A program made the position numbers and the translations under genes. Positions 7,167 to 13,195 of a DNA stretch of 13,195 bases are shown one piece after another; position 1 is the first letter of the stretch; each line of letters begins with the position of its first letter. The DNA lies in assembly GCA_003541285.1 (NCBI GenBank), contig DPMS01000342.1, forward strand, positions 1 to 13,195, read 5' to 3'. A model generated the notes under the pieces. It worked only from the letters and a program-made list of their open reading frames with translations. It searched no databases and was not told the DNA's origin. The DNA is from Actinomycetota bacterium (GTDB lineage Bacteria; Actinomycetota; Actinomycetes; Streptosporangiales; Streptosporangiaceae).

Positions 7167-7239
7167 GTTCGGCCTGCGCTAGCGATGGCTACCGCCTGGC
7201 CAGCTTGCTGAGGCTCAGTGTGTAGCGCACCTCGTCTGT

Positions 7240-7620
7240 GCCCGGAAGCGTAACCGTGAGGAGCTGGCTGCTGGCCGGCCGGTGCACACGTATCAGCGGC
7301 ACGTGGGGCCAGCCGCCATGCAGCGGCTACGTGCGGTGCTGCGGGCGGCGCTCAACGACGCCGTGGACGCGGGCATAGGCCTCGGCTTCAACCCGGCCAC
7401 ACGCATACGCATGGAGCCCGGGAAGCGACGCAAGCCTGTCGTCTGGGCGCCGGTGCACACGGGCCGGTTCCTCGACTACGCGTCCCGGCACCGGCTGTCC
7501 GCCCTGTACGGGTTGATTGCCGCCACCGGCGTGCGCCGCGGGGAGGCGTGTGGGCTGCCCTGGCCCGGTCACCGCCACCGAAGTCGACCACGGACCCATC
7601 CTCTCCCGGCAGCTTGGTTT
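7240..7620 (+). pseudogene. Tyrosine recombinase (phage-type integrase) fragment
   Basis: The reading RLRAVLRAALNDAVDAG, then NPATRIRMEPGKRRKPVVW, then RLSALYGLIAATGVRRGEAC matches the end of the core-binding domain and the start of the catalytic domain of phage-type integrases. TGVRRGEA holds the first catalytic Arg of the R..HxxR..Y set. After GEACGLPW the expected WxDVDLD continuation is lost from this frame; a similar reading (TEVDHGPILSRQLG) resumes in another frame near 7580-7618, indicating a frameshift. The HxxR motif and the Tyr nucleophile are absent downstream, and the N-terminal arm-binding domain is missing upstream. The gene is therefore broken at both ends and inactive, a relic of an integrated element. 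No tRNA gene or att-like repeat is visible beside it. Confidence 0.7.
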
Positions 7621-7646
7621 CCCCGCCTACCGGCCCCGGGCCGCCG

Positions 7647-7709
7647 CTCCGGGTGCCAGCCAGCGACACCGGGCTACCTCCGCACCCAGCACCTCCGGGT
7701 GCCAGCCAG
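7647..7709 (+). repeat. 17-bp direct repeat pair
   Basis: CTCCGGGTGCCAGCCAG is present at 7647-7663 and again, identical, at 7693-7709, a 46-bp period. It lies just after the integrase remnant. It could be a recombination scar or a small local duplication; no flanking element is visible. Confidence 0.5.
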
Positions 7710-7910
7710 GTGCCGCGCCAGCCGCCACCAGCTGCCACTGACCCCATGCGGAGCTGGGCGTATGCCGCAGGACGGACGTTTGTGGTAATTCGCTCAGGGA
7801 AGCTCATCAGGGCAGCGGCGAAATCGCTGGCTTCCACAAGTGATCTCCTGGGTACTTTGCTCTCAGCGGACGGCGTGATTGGTGAACGGCACGTGGCATC
7901 AGCAGACCGT

Positions 7911-7936
7911 GAAACCTGCCGGGCCGTTGCTACGTT
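7911..7936 (+). promoter_or_regulatory. ECF-sigma-like promoter upstream of the LCP gene
   Basis: GAAAC (7911-7915) is separated by 17 bases from CGTT (7933-7936), close to the GGAAC-N16/17-CGTT layout of envelope-stress ECF sigma factors. Transcription would start near 7943, giving a leader of about 100 bases before the ATG at 8047. LCP genes are under ECF control in several bacteria, which supports the idea. Sequence match only. Confidence 0.4.
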
Positions 7937-8046
7937 ATTTCGGTATGAAATGGCCGTGCATCGTGGTTACGCAGTCGCACGCTGGCGTGGTGCGACCATG
8001 CGTGACCTGACGCGCGTCTGGCCAGACCTGGGTTTGGGGGGAATCC

Positions 8047-9612
8047 ATGGATCCGGCTGACCCGGACGATCCCGGATCGCGTCACGACGGAACGCCCGAA
8101 GGGGCGCCACCTGCGGGCGGGGGGCCCGGCGAGGCGTCGCCACCTGCGCGCCCGCCCGGGCGAAAGAACCAGCGCAGCGAAACGGCGCTGCCCGGCAGGA
8201 CACGGCTGACCGGCCGGAAGAAGGTTCTCGCCTGGTCAGGTGGCGTCCTGACCGTGCTCGTGCTGATCGGCGTGCTCGGCACCTATTTCGTCTACCAGCA
8301 CCTGAACGCGAATCTCCGCCAGGTCGACATCTCTGGGGAGCTCGGCAGGCAGCCCGTTGACCTGCATCCGCAGGCGGAGAACATCTTGCTGCTCGGCTCG
8401 GACACCCGGATCGGCCAGGGCCGGGGATACGGCAGCGCCGCTGTGATCAACACCGATCACTCCGACACCCTGATGGTCGTGCACATCGCGGCGGACCGTA
8501 AGTGGGCCGACATCATGTCGATCCCCCGCGACTCCTGGGTGAACATTCCCGCCTGCAAGGAGGGCAACGGCCAGATGTCCTCCCCGACCACCTTCAAGAT
8601 CAACGAGGCGTTCACGTTCGGGACCCTGTACGGCAACAACACCGACCTCGGCGTCGCGTGCACGATCAAGACAGTGGAGAAGAACACCGGCATCCGGATC
8701 GACCACTTCGTCGCCATCAACTTCGCTGGCTTCCGCGACATGGTCAACGCCATCGGCGGCGTGCCCGAGTGCAACATCACAGCGATCAACGACCCGAAGT
8801 CGGGGCTCCACCTCAGCGCCGGCCACCATCTGCTCAACGGCGCTGAGGCGCTCGGCTACGTGCGTGCCCGCTACACCCTGGGGGATGGCAGCGATCTTGG
8901 GCGGATCGGCCGGCAGCAGGCGTTCATGTCCTCGCTCGTGGACCGGGTCAAGAGCAAGCTGCTCAACCCGGTCGCGGTCTACCAGTTCCTCGACGCCGCG
9001 ACCAGGTCGATCACCATCGACAACCAGCTGGGCGGCATCAAAGGCCTGTATGACCTCGCCAGCAGCCTGAAGAACCTGCCGCCGAGCCAGGTGACCTTCT
9101 TCACGCTGCCGACCTACCCGCGGTACTACGTCGACCCCACCGACCTGGCTGACGTGATGTGGACACAGCCGGAGGACAGCCTGATCTTCCAGGCATTCCG
9201 CAACGACACCCTGGTCACCAAGGCCATGCTGCGCCATCACCCGGCTCCGCAGCTCTCGCCTGCCGCGGTCTCGCTGGCGGTGCTGAACGGCACCTACTCC
9301 TACGGGCTGCAGGACACCGTCGCCGCCACTCTTCAGCAGGACGGCTTCAAGATCACCCGGACCGGGCAGGCCAGCACGCAGACGCTGACCCAGACGGTGA
9401 TCAAGTACCACCCCGGTGGGCAGCAGGCGGCCGAACTCGTGGCGGCGAAGGTCCACGGCGCCGCGTTGCTGCAGGTGCCGGGCACCGGCACCGCCGTCAC
9501 GCTGGTGCTGGGCGGCAACTACGGGACCACCGCCCACACCGGGCCGGGCACGGCCCCGCTGCCAGCCTCCAGCTTCGCGCCCAGGACAGCCAGCCAGAGC
9601 ATCTGCACCTAG
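8047..9612 (+). CDS. LCP (LytR-CpsA-Psr) family glycopolymer transferase with LytR_C domain
   Basis: LCP proteins transfer lipid-linked glycopolymers to peptidoglycan on the outer face of the membrane. This 521-residue protein has a Pro/Gly-rich cytoplasmic N-terminus (1-57), one membrane helix (about 60-84) and an extracellular LCP domain (about 108-305). Active-site motifs are LLLGSDTR (Asp119, Arg121), SDTLMVVHI, MSIPRDSW (Arg161, Asp162), INFAGFRDMVNAIGGV, the arginines of YVRARY (273, 275) and GRIGRQQ. A C-terminal LytR_C-type domain (about 405-490) begins SLAVLNGTYSYGLQDTVAATL. The ATG has GGGGGG 5 bases upstream. In actinobacteria such proteins attach arabinogalactan or teichoic-acid-like polymers; which polymer is handled here cannot be told. 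The next gene follows in the same direction after 126 bases and has its own start signal. An ECF-like promoter lies upstream. Confidence 0.95.
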   Translation: MDPADPDDPGSRHDGTPEGAPPAGGGPGEASPPARPPGRKNQRSETALPGRTRLTGRKKVLAWSGGVLTVLVLIGVLGTYFVYQHLNANLRQVDISGELGRQPVDLHPQAENILLLGSDTRIGQGRGYGSAAVINTDHSDTLMVVHIAADRKWADIMSIPRDSWVNIPACKEGNGQMSSPTTFKINEAFTFGTLYGNNTDLGVACTIKTVEKNTGIRIDHFVAINFAGFRDMVNAIGGVPECNITAINDPKSGLHLSAGHHLLNGAEALGYVRARYTLGDGSDLGRIGRQQAFMSSLVDRVKSKLLNPVAVYQFLDAATRSITIDNQLGGIKGLYDLASSLKNLPPSQVTFFTLPTYPRYYVDPTDLADVMWTQPEDSLIFQAFRNDTLVTKAMLRHHPAPQLSPAAVSLAVLNGTYSYGLQDTVAATLQQDGFKITRTGQASTQTLTQTVIKYHPGGQQAAELVAAKVHGAALLQVPGTGTAVTLVLGGNYGTTAHTGPGTAPLPASSFAPRTASQSICT

Positions 9613-9613
9613 C

Positions 9614-9644
9614 CCAGGCAGAGCGGGGCCCTGCCGGGTCCTGG
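9614..9644 (+). terminator. Possible terminator after the LCP gene
   Basis: CCAGG and CAG arms (9614-9621) can pair with CTG and CCTGG arms (9631-9644) in an interrupted GC-rich hairpin directly after the stop codon. A second small stem (GACAG/CTGTC) follows. No T-run is present. Weak call. Confidence 0.25.
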
Positions 9645-9726
9645 ACAGCACCCGCCAGGTCCTGTCTGCACCACTTGTCCGGGCCTTACCTGCCGCTTTA
9701 CCGGCACAACAACCCTTTGGCCTAGA

Positions 9727-9732
9727 TAGGTT
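9727..9732 (+). promoter_or_regulatory. -10 element of a probable leaderless transcript
   Basis: TAGGTT fits TAnnnT and lies 6 bases before the GTG at 9739, the classic actinobacterial leaderless arrangement. No ribosome site precedes that GTG, which favours the reading. No good -35 element is visible. Confidence 0.45.
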
Positions 9733-9738
9733 GACGAC

Positions 9739-11982
9739 GTGCACGGGACCTGGGGCAGGGCGCTGGCGATCGGTGCCGCCCTGCTGGCCCTGGCCGCGCC
9801 CGCCAGCACCACCCGGGCCGCCGCGGGCACGCCGGCGATCCGCCACGTGGTTCTGGCCGGGATCGGCGGGCTGCGCTGGAGCGACATGTCGCCCGGCGCC
9901 ACGCCCTTACTCTGGCGCCTGGCCGGCAACGGCTCGGTGGGTTCCCTCGTTGTCAGCGGGATCCACCCGCTGACCTGTCCGGCCGATGGCTGGCTGACGC
10001 TGAACGCAGGCGCCCGGGCGGCTGTCCCGCACCCGGCGGCCGGCCCATGCCCAGCGATCCCACCCGTGACCGCCGCTCAGCCTCAGCCACGTCCTGGCAG
10101 GCCGGGTCCCGCGCTGGTGGCCGCGATGCCGGCCCTCATCCGGGACAACGCCCAGTTCCACTACGACCCGCAGTGGGGGCTGCTCGCTGGCGCGCCGGGG
10201 CCGCGAGCTTGCGCGACCGCGGCTGGGCCCGGTGCGGGCCTCGCGCTTGCCAGCCCGGCCGGGCGGGTCGCCTCCTACCTCCCCTCGCCGTCCGCGCTCA
10301 CCCCGGCCATCCTGGCCCGCTGCCCGCTGACCGTCGCGGACCTCGGCAACCTGCCGTCATCGCCGGCACCAGCGGGCAGCCCAGCCCGCACGGCGGCAGC
10401 CCGGGCAGCCGACCGGCAACTGGCACGGATCGCTGCCGGGCTGCCCGCCGACTCCGCCCTGGTGGTCTTCGCTCCCGGTGACGGATCCCAGCCCCATCTG
10501 CGGGCGATCCTGGTCAGCGGGCCGCGCTTCGCGGCCGGGATGCTGACCTCGCCGTCCACCCGCCGTCCCGGGGTGGTCCTGCTCATCGACCTGACCCCCA
10601 CCGTGCTGGGCTGGCTGCGCGCACCGGTCCCCACGGCGGTGAACGGCCAGCAACTGGCGGCCATCCCCAGGCCCGGCGGCCTGCCCGCCACGCTCAGCCT
10701 GCTGGCCGGGCAGGATGCCGCCGCCCAGGTCTACCGCCAGACGGTGACCCCCTTCTACCAGCTGGTCGGCTTCGGCTACCCGGCGCTGTTCGCACTCATC
10801 TGGCTGGTCCCGTGGGGCCGTGGGGCCAGCCGCCGTTCCCGGCGCCGGGTAATCGCCCGCGCGGCCGGGGTCTGGGCGGCCTCGGTCCCGGCCGGGACCT
10901 TCCTCGCGAGCCTGGTGCCCTGGTGGGCGCTGCCGCACCCGGCTCTGGTGCTGTACGCACTGGCCGCCGGCTGGGCGGCGGTCATGGCGGCAGCTGCTCT
11001 GGCCTGGGCGCGGTGGGCGCGGGGGCGCTGGCGGGATGACCCACTCGGCCCGGCTGGCGTCGTGGCGGCGGTCACCCTCGTGGTGATCGGTTGTGACCTC
11101 ATCACCGGGTCGCGCCTGGCACAGGAGACCCCTTTCGGGCTCAACGTTCTGGAGGCTGGGAGGTTTTACGGGCTGGGCAACAACGCGCTGGTGATCTACG
11201 GCGGGTCCGGGATCGTGTGCGCGGCCTGGCTCGGCGGGGCCGCGCTGCGGCGGGGGCCGCGACGGCGGGCGCTGCCGATCATGGCCGGGGTGAGCCTGTT
11301 CACGGTGATCGCGGCGGGCTGGCCCGGGTTCGGCGCCAAGGTGGGGGGGACCATCGCCATGGTCCCCGGGTTCCTGGTACTGCTCGCCGCCGCCGCCGGG
11401 GTACGGATCAGTGCCCGGCGGATCCTGCTCGCCGCGGTCAGCGGCGTGGCCCTGGTGGCCGTGTTCGCGCTCGTCAACTACTTCGTGCCGGTCACCGGCC
11501 ACTCCGACATCGGCGGCTTCGTCGGCCAGGCGCTGCACGGCGGCGCCGCCGCCACCGTGCACCGGAAGATCGGCTCCAACCTCGGCTCCCTCACCGCCAA
11601 CCCGTTCATCCCGGTGATCCCGGTCGTGGTGATCGCGCTGGGACTGATGATCGCCTGGCCGGGCCGGCTGCGGTGCACCCTGCTGGTCCGCGCCTACGTG
11701 GCGGTACCGCTGCTGCGGGCCGCCTTGTCCGCCGTCTGGCTGATCGCGGTGCTGGGCTGGTTCGCGGAGGATTCCGGGGTTACCGTGCCCGCGGCGGGAC
11801 TGCCGCTGGTTCTGCCCCTGATAGTGGTGATCTTGTCGTCGGTGCCGGATACGCGCGGCGGGCTGCCGGCGAATGACCCACCCCGGCAGGCGGCGGTGCC
11901 ACGTCCGGCCCTGGGCGGCCCGGTTATCGTTAGGAACGCTGGCGGACAGGCACCGGACCGGGCTGGGTGGAGGATCGAGTGA
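9739..11982 (+). CDS. Membrane protein with alkaline-phosphatase-like outer domain and about ten helices
   Basis: A 747-residue protein of a type common in actinobacteria but, to my knowledge, not characterised. A signal-like helix (7-28) precedes a domain (about 33-310) with the skeleton of the alkaline phosphatase superfamily: HVVLAGIGGLRWSDM, HPLTCPADGWLTLNAG (Thr79 aligns with the nucleophile Thr of NPP-type phosphodiesterases) and LLIDLTPTVLGWL. The first metal-ligand Asp expected in the xDGLR motif is Gly (GIGGLR), and the later DHG site reads PGDGSQPH, so the metal site is altered or lost. From about 340 there are ten or eleven hydrophobic helices with a conserved-looking loop, NVLEAGRFYGLGNNALVIYG (469-488). 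The GTG start lacks a ribosome site and sits 6 bases after TAGGTT. The stop overlaps the acyltransferase start by 4 bases. Location after an LCP gene and before plsC suggests envelope polymer or lipid work; the reaction is unknown. Confidence 0.8.
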   Translation: MHGTWGRALAIGAALLALAAPASTTRAAAGTPAIRHVVLAGIGGLRWSDMSPGATPLLWRLAGNGSVGSLVVSGIHPLTCPADGWLTLNAGARAAVPHPAAGPCPAIPPVTAAQPQPRPGRPGPALVAAMPALIRDNAQFHYDPQWGLLAGAPGPRACATAAGPGAGLALASPAGRVASYLPSPSALTPAILARCPLTVADLGNLPSSPAPAGSPARTAAARAADRQLARIAAGLPADSALVVFAPGDGSQPHLRAILVSGPRFAAGMLTSPSTRRPGVVLLIDLTPTVLGWLRAPVPTAVNGQQLAAIPRPGGLPATLSLLAGQDAAAQVYRQTVTPFYQLVGFGYPALFALIWLVPWGRGASRRSRRRVIARAAGVWAASVPAGTFLASLVPWWALPHPALVLYALAAGWAAVMAAAALAWARWARGRWRDDPLGPAGVVAAVTLVVIGCDLITGSRLAQETPFGLNVLEAGRFYGLGNNALVIYGGSGIVCAAWLGGAALRRGPRRRALPIMAGVSLFTVIAAGWPGFGAKVGGTIAMVPGFLVLLAAAAGVRISARRILLAAVSGVALVAVFALVNYFVPVTGHSDIGGFVGQALHGGAAATVHRKIGSNLGSLTANPFIPVIPVVVIALGLMIAWPGRLRCTLLVRAYVAVPLLRAALSAVWLIAVLGWFAEDSGVTVPAAGLPLVLPLIVVILSSVPDTRGGLPANDPPRQAAVPRPALGGPVIVRNAGGQAPDRAGWRIE

Positions 11983-12677
11983 AGTACCAGGTCTCCAGGG
12001 TTCTCGCCGGGCCGTTCCTGCACCTGCTGTGGCGGCCGGAGATCACCGGCGGCGAGCACATCCCCCAGGCCGGGGGCGCGATCATCGCCTCCAACCACCT
12101 GTCGATCGTGGACTCGGTCTTCCTTCCGCTCATGCTCAGCCGGCCGCTCACCTTCGCCGCCAAGTCCGAGTACTTCACCGGCAGGCGGCCCTCCCACCTG
12201 TTCGCTGGCGCCTACCTGCGTGCCACCCGGCAGCTTTCGGTGGACCGGGACACCGCCCGGGCCGCCCAGGACATGCTGGACGCGGCACTGGGCCTGCTCA
12301 AGGCAGGCGAACTGTTCGGCATCTACCCGGAGGGCACCCGCTCCCCGGACGGCCGCCTCTACCGTGGCCGGACCGGGGTCGGCTGGCTCGCTCTGGCGTC
12401 AGGCCTGCCGGTCGTCCCGGTCGCCATGCTCGGCACCGACCGTGTGCTGCCGCCGGGTCACACGGTTCCCGGGCTGCACAAGGTCCGTATCCGGGTCGGC
12501 GAGCCGATGACCTTCGAGGTCTACCAGGGCGAGCGTTCGGCCGCCAAGGCCCGCCGCGCGATCACCGATGAGGTGATGAAGGCCATCCAGGTCCTGTCGG
12601 GGCAGGAATATGTTCCCATCTACGCCTCGGTGCGCAAGGCGGAACTCAACGGCGGATCCGGCAAGGCGCGAAGCTAG
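11979..12677 (+). CDS. plsC: 1-acylglycerol-3-phosphate O-acyltransferase (PlsC family)
   Basis: Probably transfers an acyl chain to lysophosphatidic acid to make phosphatidic acid at the inner membrane surface; related PlsC-family acceptors cannot be excluded. The catalytic block I is SNHLSIVD (His40 and Asp45, the HX4D pair), and block III is YPEGTRSPDGRLYRGRTG (Glu118). Block IV-like PVVPVAMLGTDRVLPPG follows. The 232-residue length fits the family. The GTG at 11979 is preferred because GGAGG (11969-11973) lies 5 bases upstream and the codon overlaps the previous stop as GTGA, implying translational coupling with the AlkP-like membrane protein; an in-frame GTG at 11967 would place that ribosome site inside the gene. 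A minus-strand gene ends only 7 bases beyond its stop. Function as an acyltransferase is secure, and the symbol reflects the family rather than a proven ortholog. Confidence 0.92.
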   Translation: MKYQVSRVLAGPFLHLLWRPEITGGEHIPQAGGAIIASNHLSIVDSVFLPLMLSRPLTFAAKSEYFTGRRPSHLFAGAYLRATRQLSVDRDTARAAQDMLDAALGLLKAGELFGIYPEGTRSPDGRLYRGRTGVGWLALASGLPVVPVAMLGTDRVLPPGHTVPGLHKVRIRVGEPMTFEVYQGERSAAKARRAITDEVMKAIQVLSGQEYVPIYASVRKAELNGGSGKARS

Positions 12678-12684
12678 CCGAGGG

Positions 12685-13195
12685 TCAGGACTTGCCCTGC
12701 TCGCCGGGCGGGAACGTGGGGAAGGACTCGGTGGACGCGCCCGGGTTCCACGTGTAGATCGGCCGTGAGAGATCGGCTGGATCCTGTTCCTCCGGGCCGT
12801 CACCACCAGAACCGCGCTTGCGGCCACGGGTGCCGTTGCTGCCGGCGCCCTCCGGCGGGGATGCTGCCGCCTGCTTGGACGCGCTGGGGCCACCCGGCCA
12901 CGCTTCCTGCGCGATCACATCCCAGGGGGACAGGTCGGGGACCGGTGGCTGCGGGGCGGGAGCCGCCGGGCGCGGGCCGGGGACCAGGCCGTTGCCCGGC
13001 CCGTGGCCCGCAGCCACCGGCCCGCCACCGACGGGCGGCGCGGCCGGCCAGGGCGGCGAGGCTGAGGCGGGCGGTGCGGGCGAAGAGGGCGGTACAGCTG
13101 AGGCGGGCGGCGCGGCCGGCCAGGGCGGCGAGGCTGAGGGGGACGGCGCTGCCGAAGGCGGTGCCGCTGAGGTGGGCGGTGCCGCTGCCGAAGGC
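12685..13195 (-). CDS. C-terminal part of a Pro/Ala-rich repeat protein (incomplete)
   Basis: The frame is open on the minus strand from the window edge to a TGA at 12685, so only the last 169 residues or so are seen and the start lies outside. The first part is almost entirely Pro, Ala and Ser, including ASASPPWPAAPP twice, 24 residues apart. A GTG at 13015-13017 is a possible internal start but the repeat frame runs on through it, so it is probably not the true start. The end is more ordinary: SPWDVIAQEAWPGG, a basic patch (RGRKRG), then DLSRPIYTWNPGASTESFP. I do not recognise the family. A Pro/Ala linker with a compact tail is common in actinobacterial envelope or kinase-associated proteins, but that is not evidence for a function. 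It converges on plsC with a 7-base gap. Confidence 0.6.
   Translation of the reverse strand, partial: PSAAAPPTSAAPPSAAPSPSASPPWPAAPPASAVPPSSPAPPASASPPWPAAPPVGGGPVAAGHGPGNGLVPGPRPAAPAPQPPVPDLSPWDVIAQEAWPGGPSASKQAAASPPEGAGSNGTRGRKRGSGGDGPEEQDPADLSRPIYTWNPGASTESFPTFPPGEQGKS
13032..13139. repeat. 36-bp repeat with 72-bp period inside the Pro/Ala-rich gene
   Basis: An identical 36-base stretch occurs at 13032-13067 and 13104-13139. Between 13147 and 13195 a 13-base unit, CGCTGCCGAAGGC, recurs with a 36-base period. All periods are multiples of three, so repeat-number changes would keep the reading frame. The array continues past the window edge. Confidence 0.7.

Larger units (their letters stand above)
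7621..8046. other. Non-coding stretch before the LCP gene
   Basis: No gene is supported. The first part contains a 17-bp direct repeat (7647-7663 and 7693-7709). The rest is less GC-rich than its surroundings, as expected for a regulatory region, and contains an ECF-like promoter (separate entry). A longer open frame from 7548 to 8060 has no homology I recognise and overlaps both neighbours, so it was not called. Confidence 0.4.

Noticed and set aside
7278..7461. 13-bp direct repeat GCCGGTGCACACG at 7278 and 7449
   Set aside because: Both copies lie in or beside the integrase relic and the length is within reach of chance in GC-rich DNA.
7548..8060. Plus-strand open frame of 170 codons between the integrase relic and the LCP gene
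   Set aside because: It starts inside the relic and overlaps the LCP start; Pro/Ser-rich then mixed composition, with no ribosome site or family resemblance.
8236..9846. Minus-strand open frame of 536 codons opposite the LCP gene
   Set aside because: Mirror of the LCP coding strand, crosses its 3' intergenic region, and shows no recognisable domain.
10357..11562. Minus-strand open frame of 401 codons opposite the membrane protein gene
   Set aside because: Low-complexity Arg/Gly/Pro/His-rich translation typical of antisense GC-rich frames.
1..13195. tRNA, rRNA, CRISPR array or insertion-sequence ends
   Set aside because: None was seen: no cloverleaf-like arms with TTCGA loops, no regularly spaced identical repeats with unique spacers, and no transposase or terminal inverted repeats.

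Overview
The window is GC-rich DNA with GTG starts, strong G/C bias at third codon positions and purine-rich ribosome sites. Together with its gene families (mycobacterial-type long arylsulfatase, LCP protein with a LytR_C tail, SRPBCC/ArsR pairs, DUF2182, DUF899) this points to an actinomycete (Actinomycetota). I cannot name the genus. No rRNA, tRNA or CRISPR array was seen.

Layout. Bases 1-487 hold no convincing gene. A long arylsulfatase (488-2839) is followed 35 bases later by the decayed, frameshifted 5' end of a cation/proton antiporter gene (about 2875-3150). Next come a promoter-like stretch and a lipoprotein carrying an HNH-like nuclease motif and a C-terminal Ig-like domain (3477-4496). 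After a 322-base gap, a promoter overlaid by two identical inverted repeats (4755-4800) leads into a compact operon: SRPBCC/AHSA1 protein, ArsR-type repressor, DUF2182 membrane protein and DUF899 thioredoxin-like protein (4819-7135). Bases 7136-8046 are accessory or decayed DNA with a broken tyrosine-recombinase gene and, at the end, an ECF-sigma-like promoter.

From 8047 to 12677 lies an envelope group: an LCP (LytR-CpsA-Psr) transferase, a large protein with an alkaline-phosphatase-like outer domain plus about ten membrane helices, and a PlsC-type acyltransferase coupled to it by a GTGA overlap. The last gene (12685 to beyond 13195, minus strand) is the C-terminal part of a Pro/Ala-rich repeat protein converging on plsC.

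How they fit. The operon at 4819-7135 looks like a self-regulated module in which the Cys-free ArsR protein probably acts at the tandem operators; the signal it senses is unknown. The 8047-12677 group plausibly serves cell-wall glycopolymer attachment and membrane-lipid metabolism. The first 8 kb, with two broken genes, reads as a region of gene turnover. The strongest candidates for something little described are the SRPBCC-ArsR-DUF2182-DUF899 operon with its double operator, and the AlkP-like membrane protein whose first metal ligand seems to be missing.
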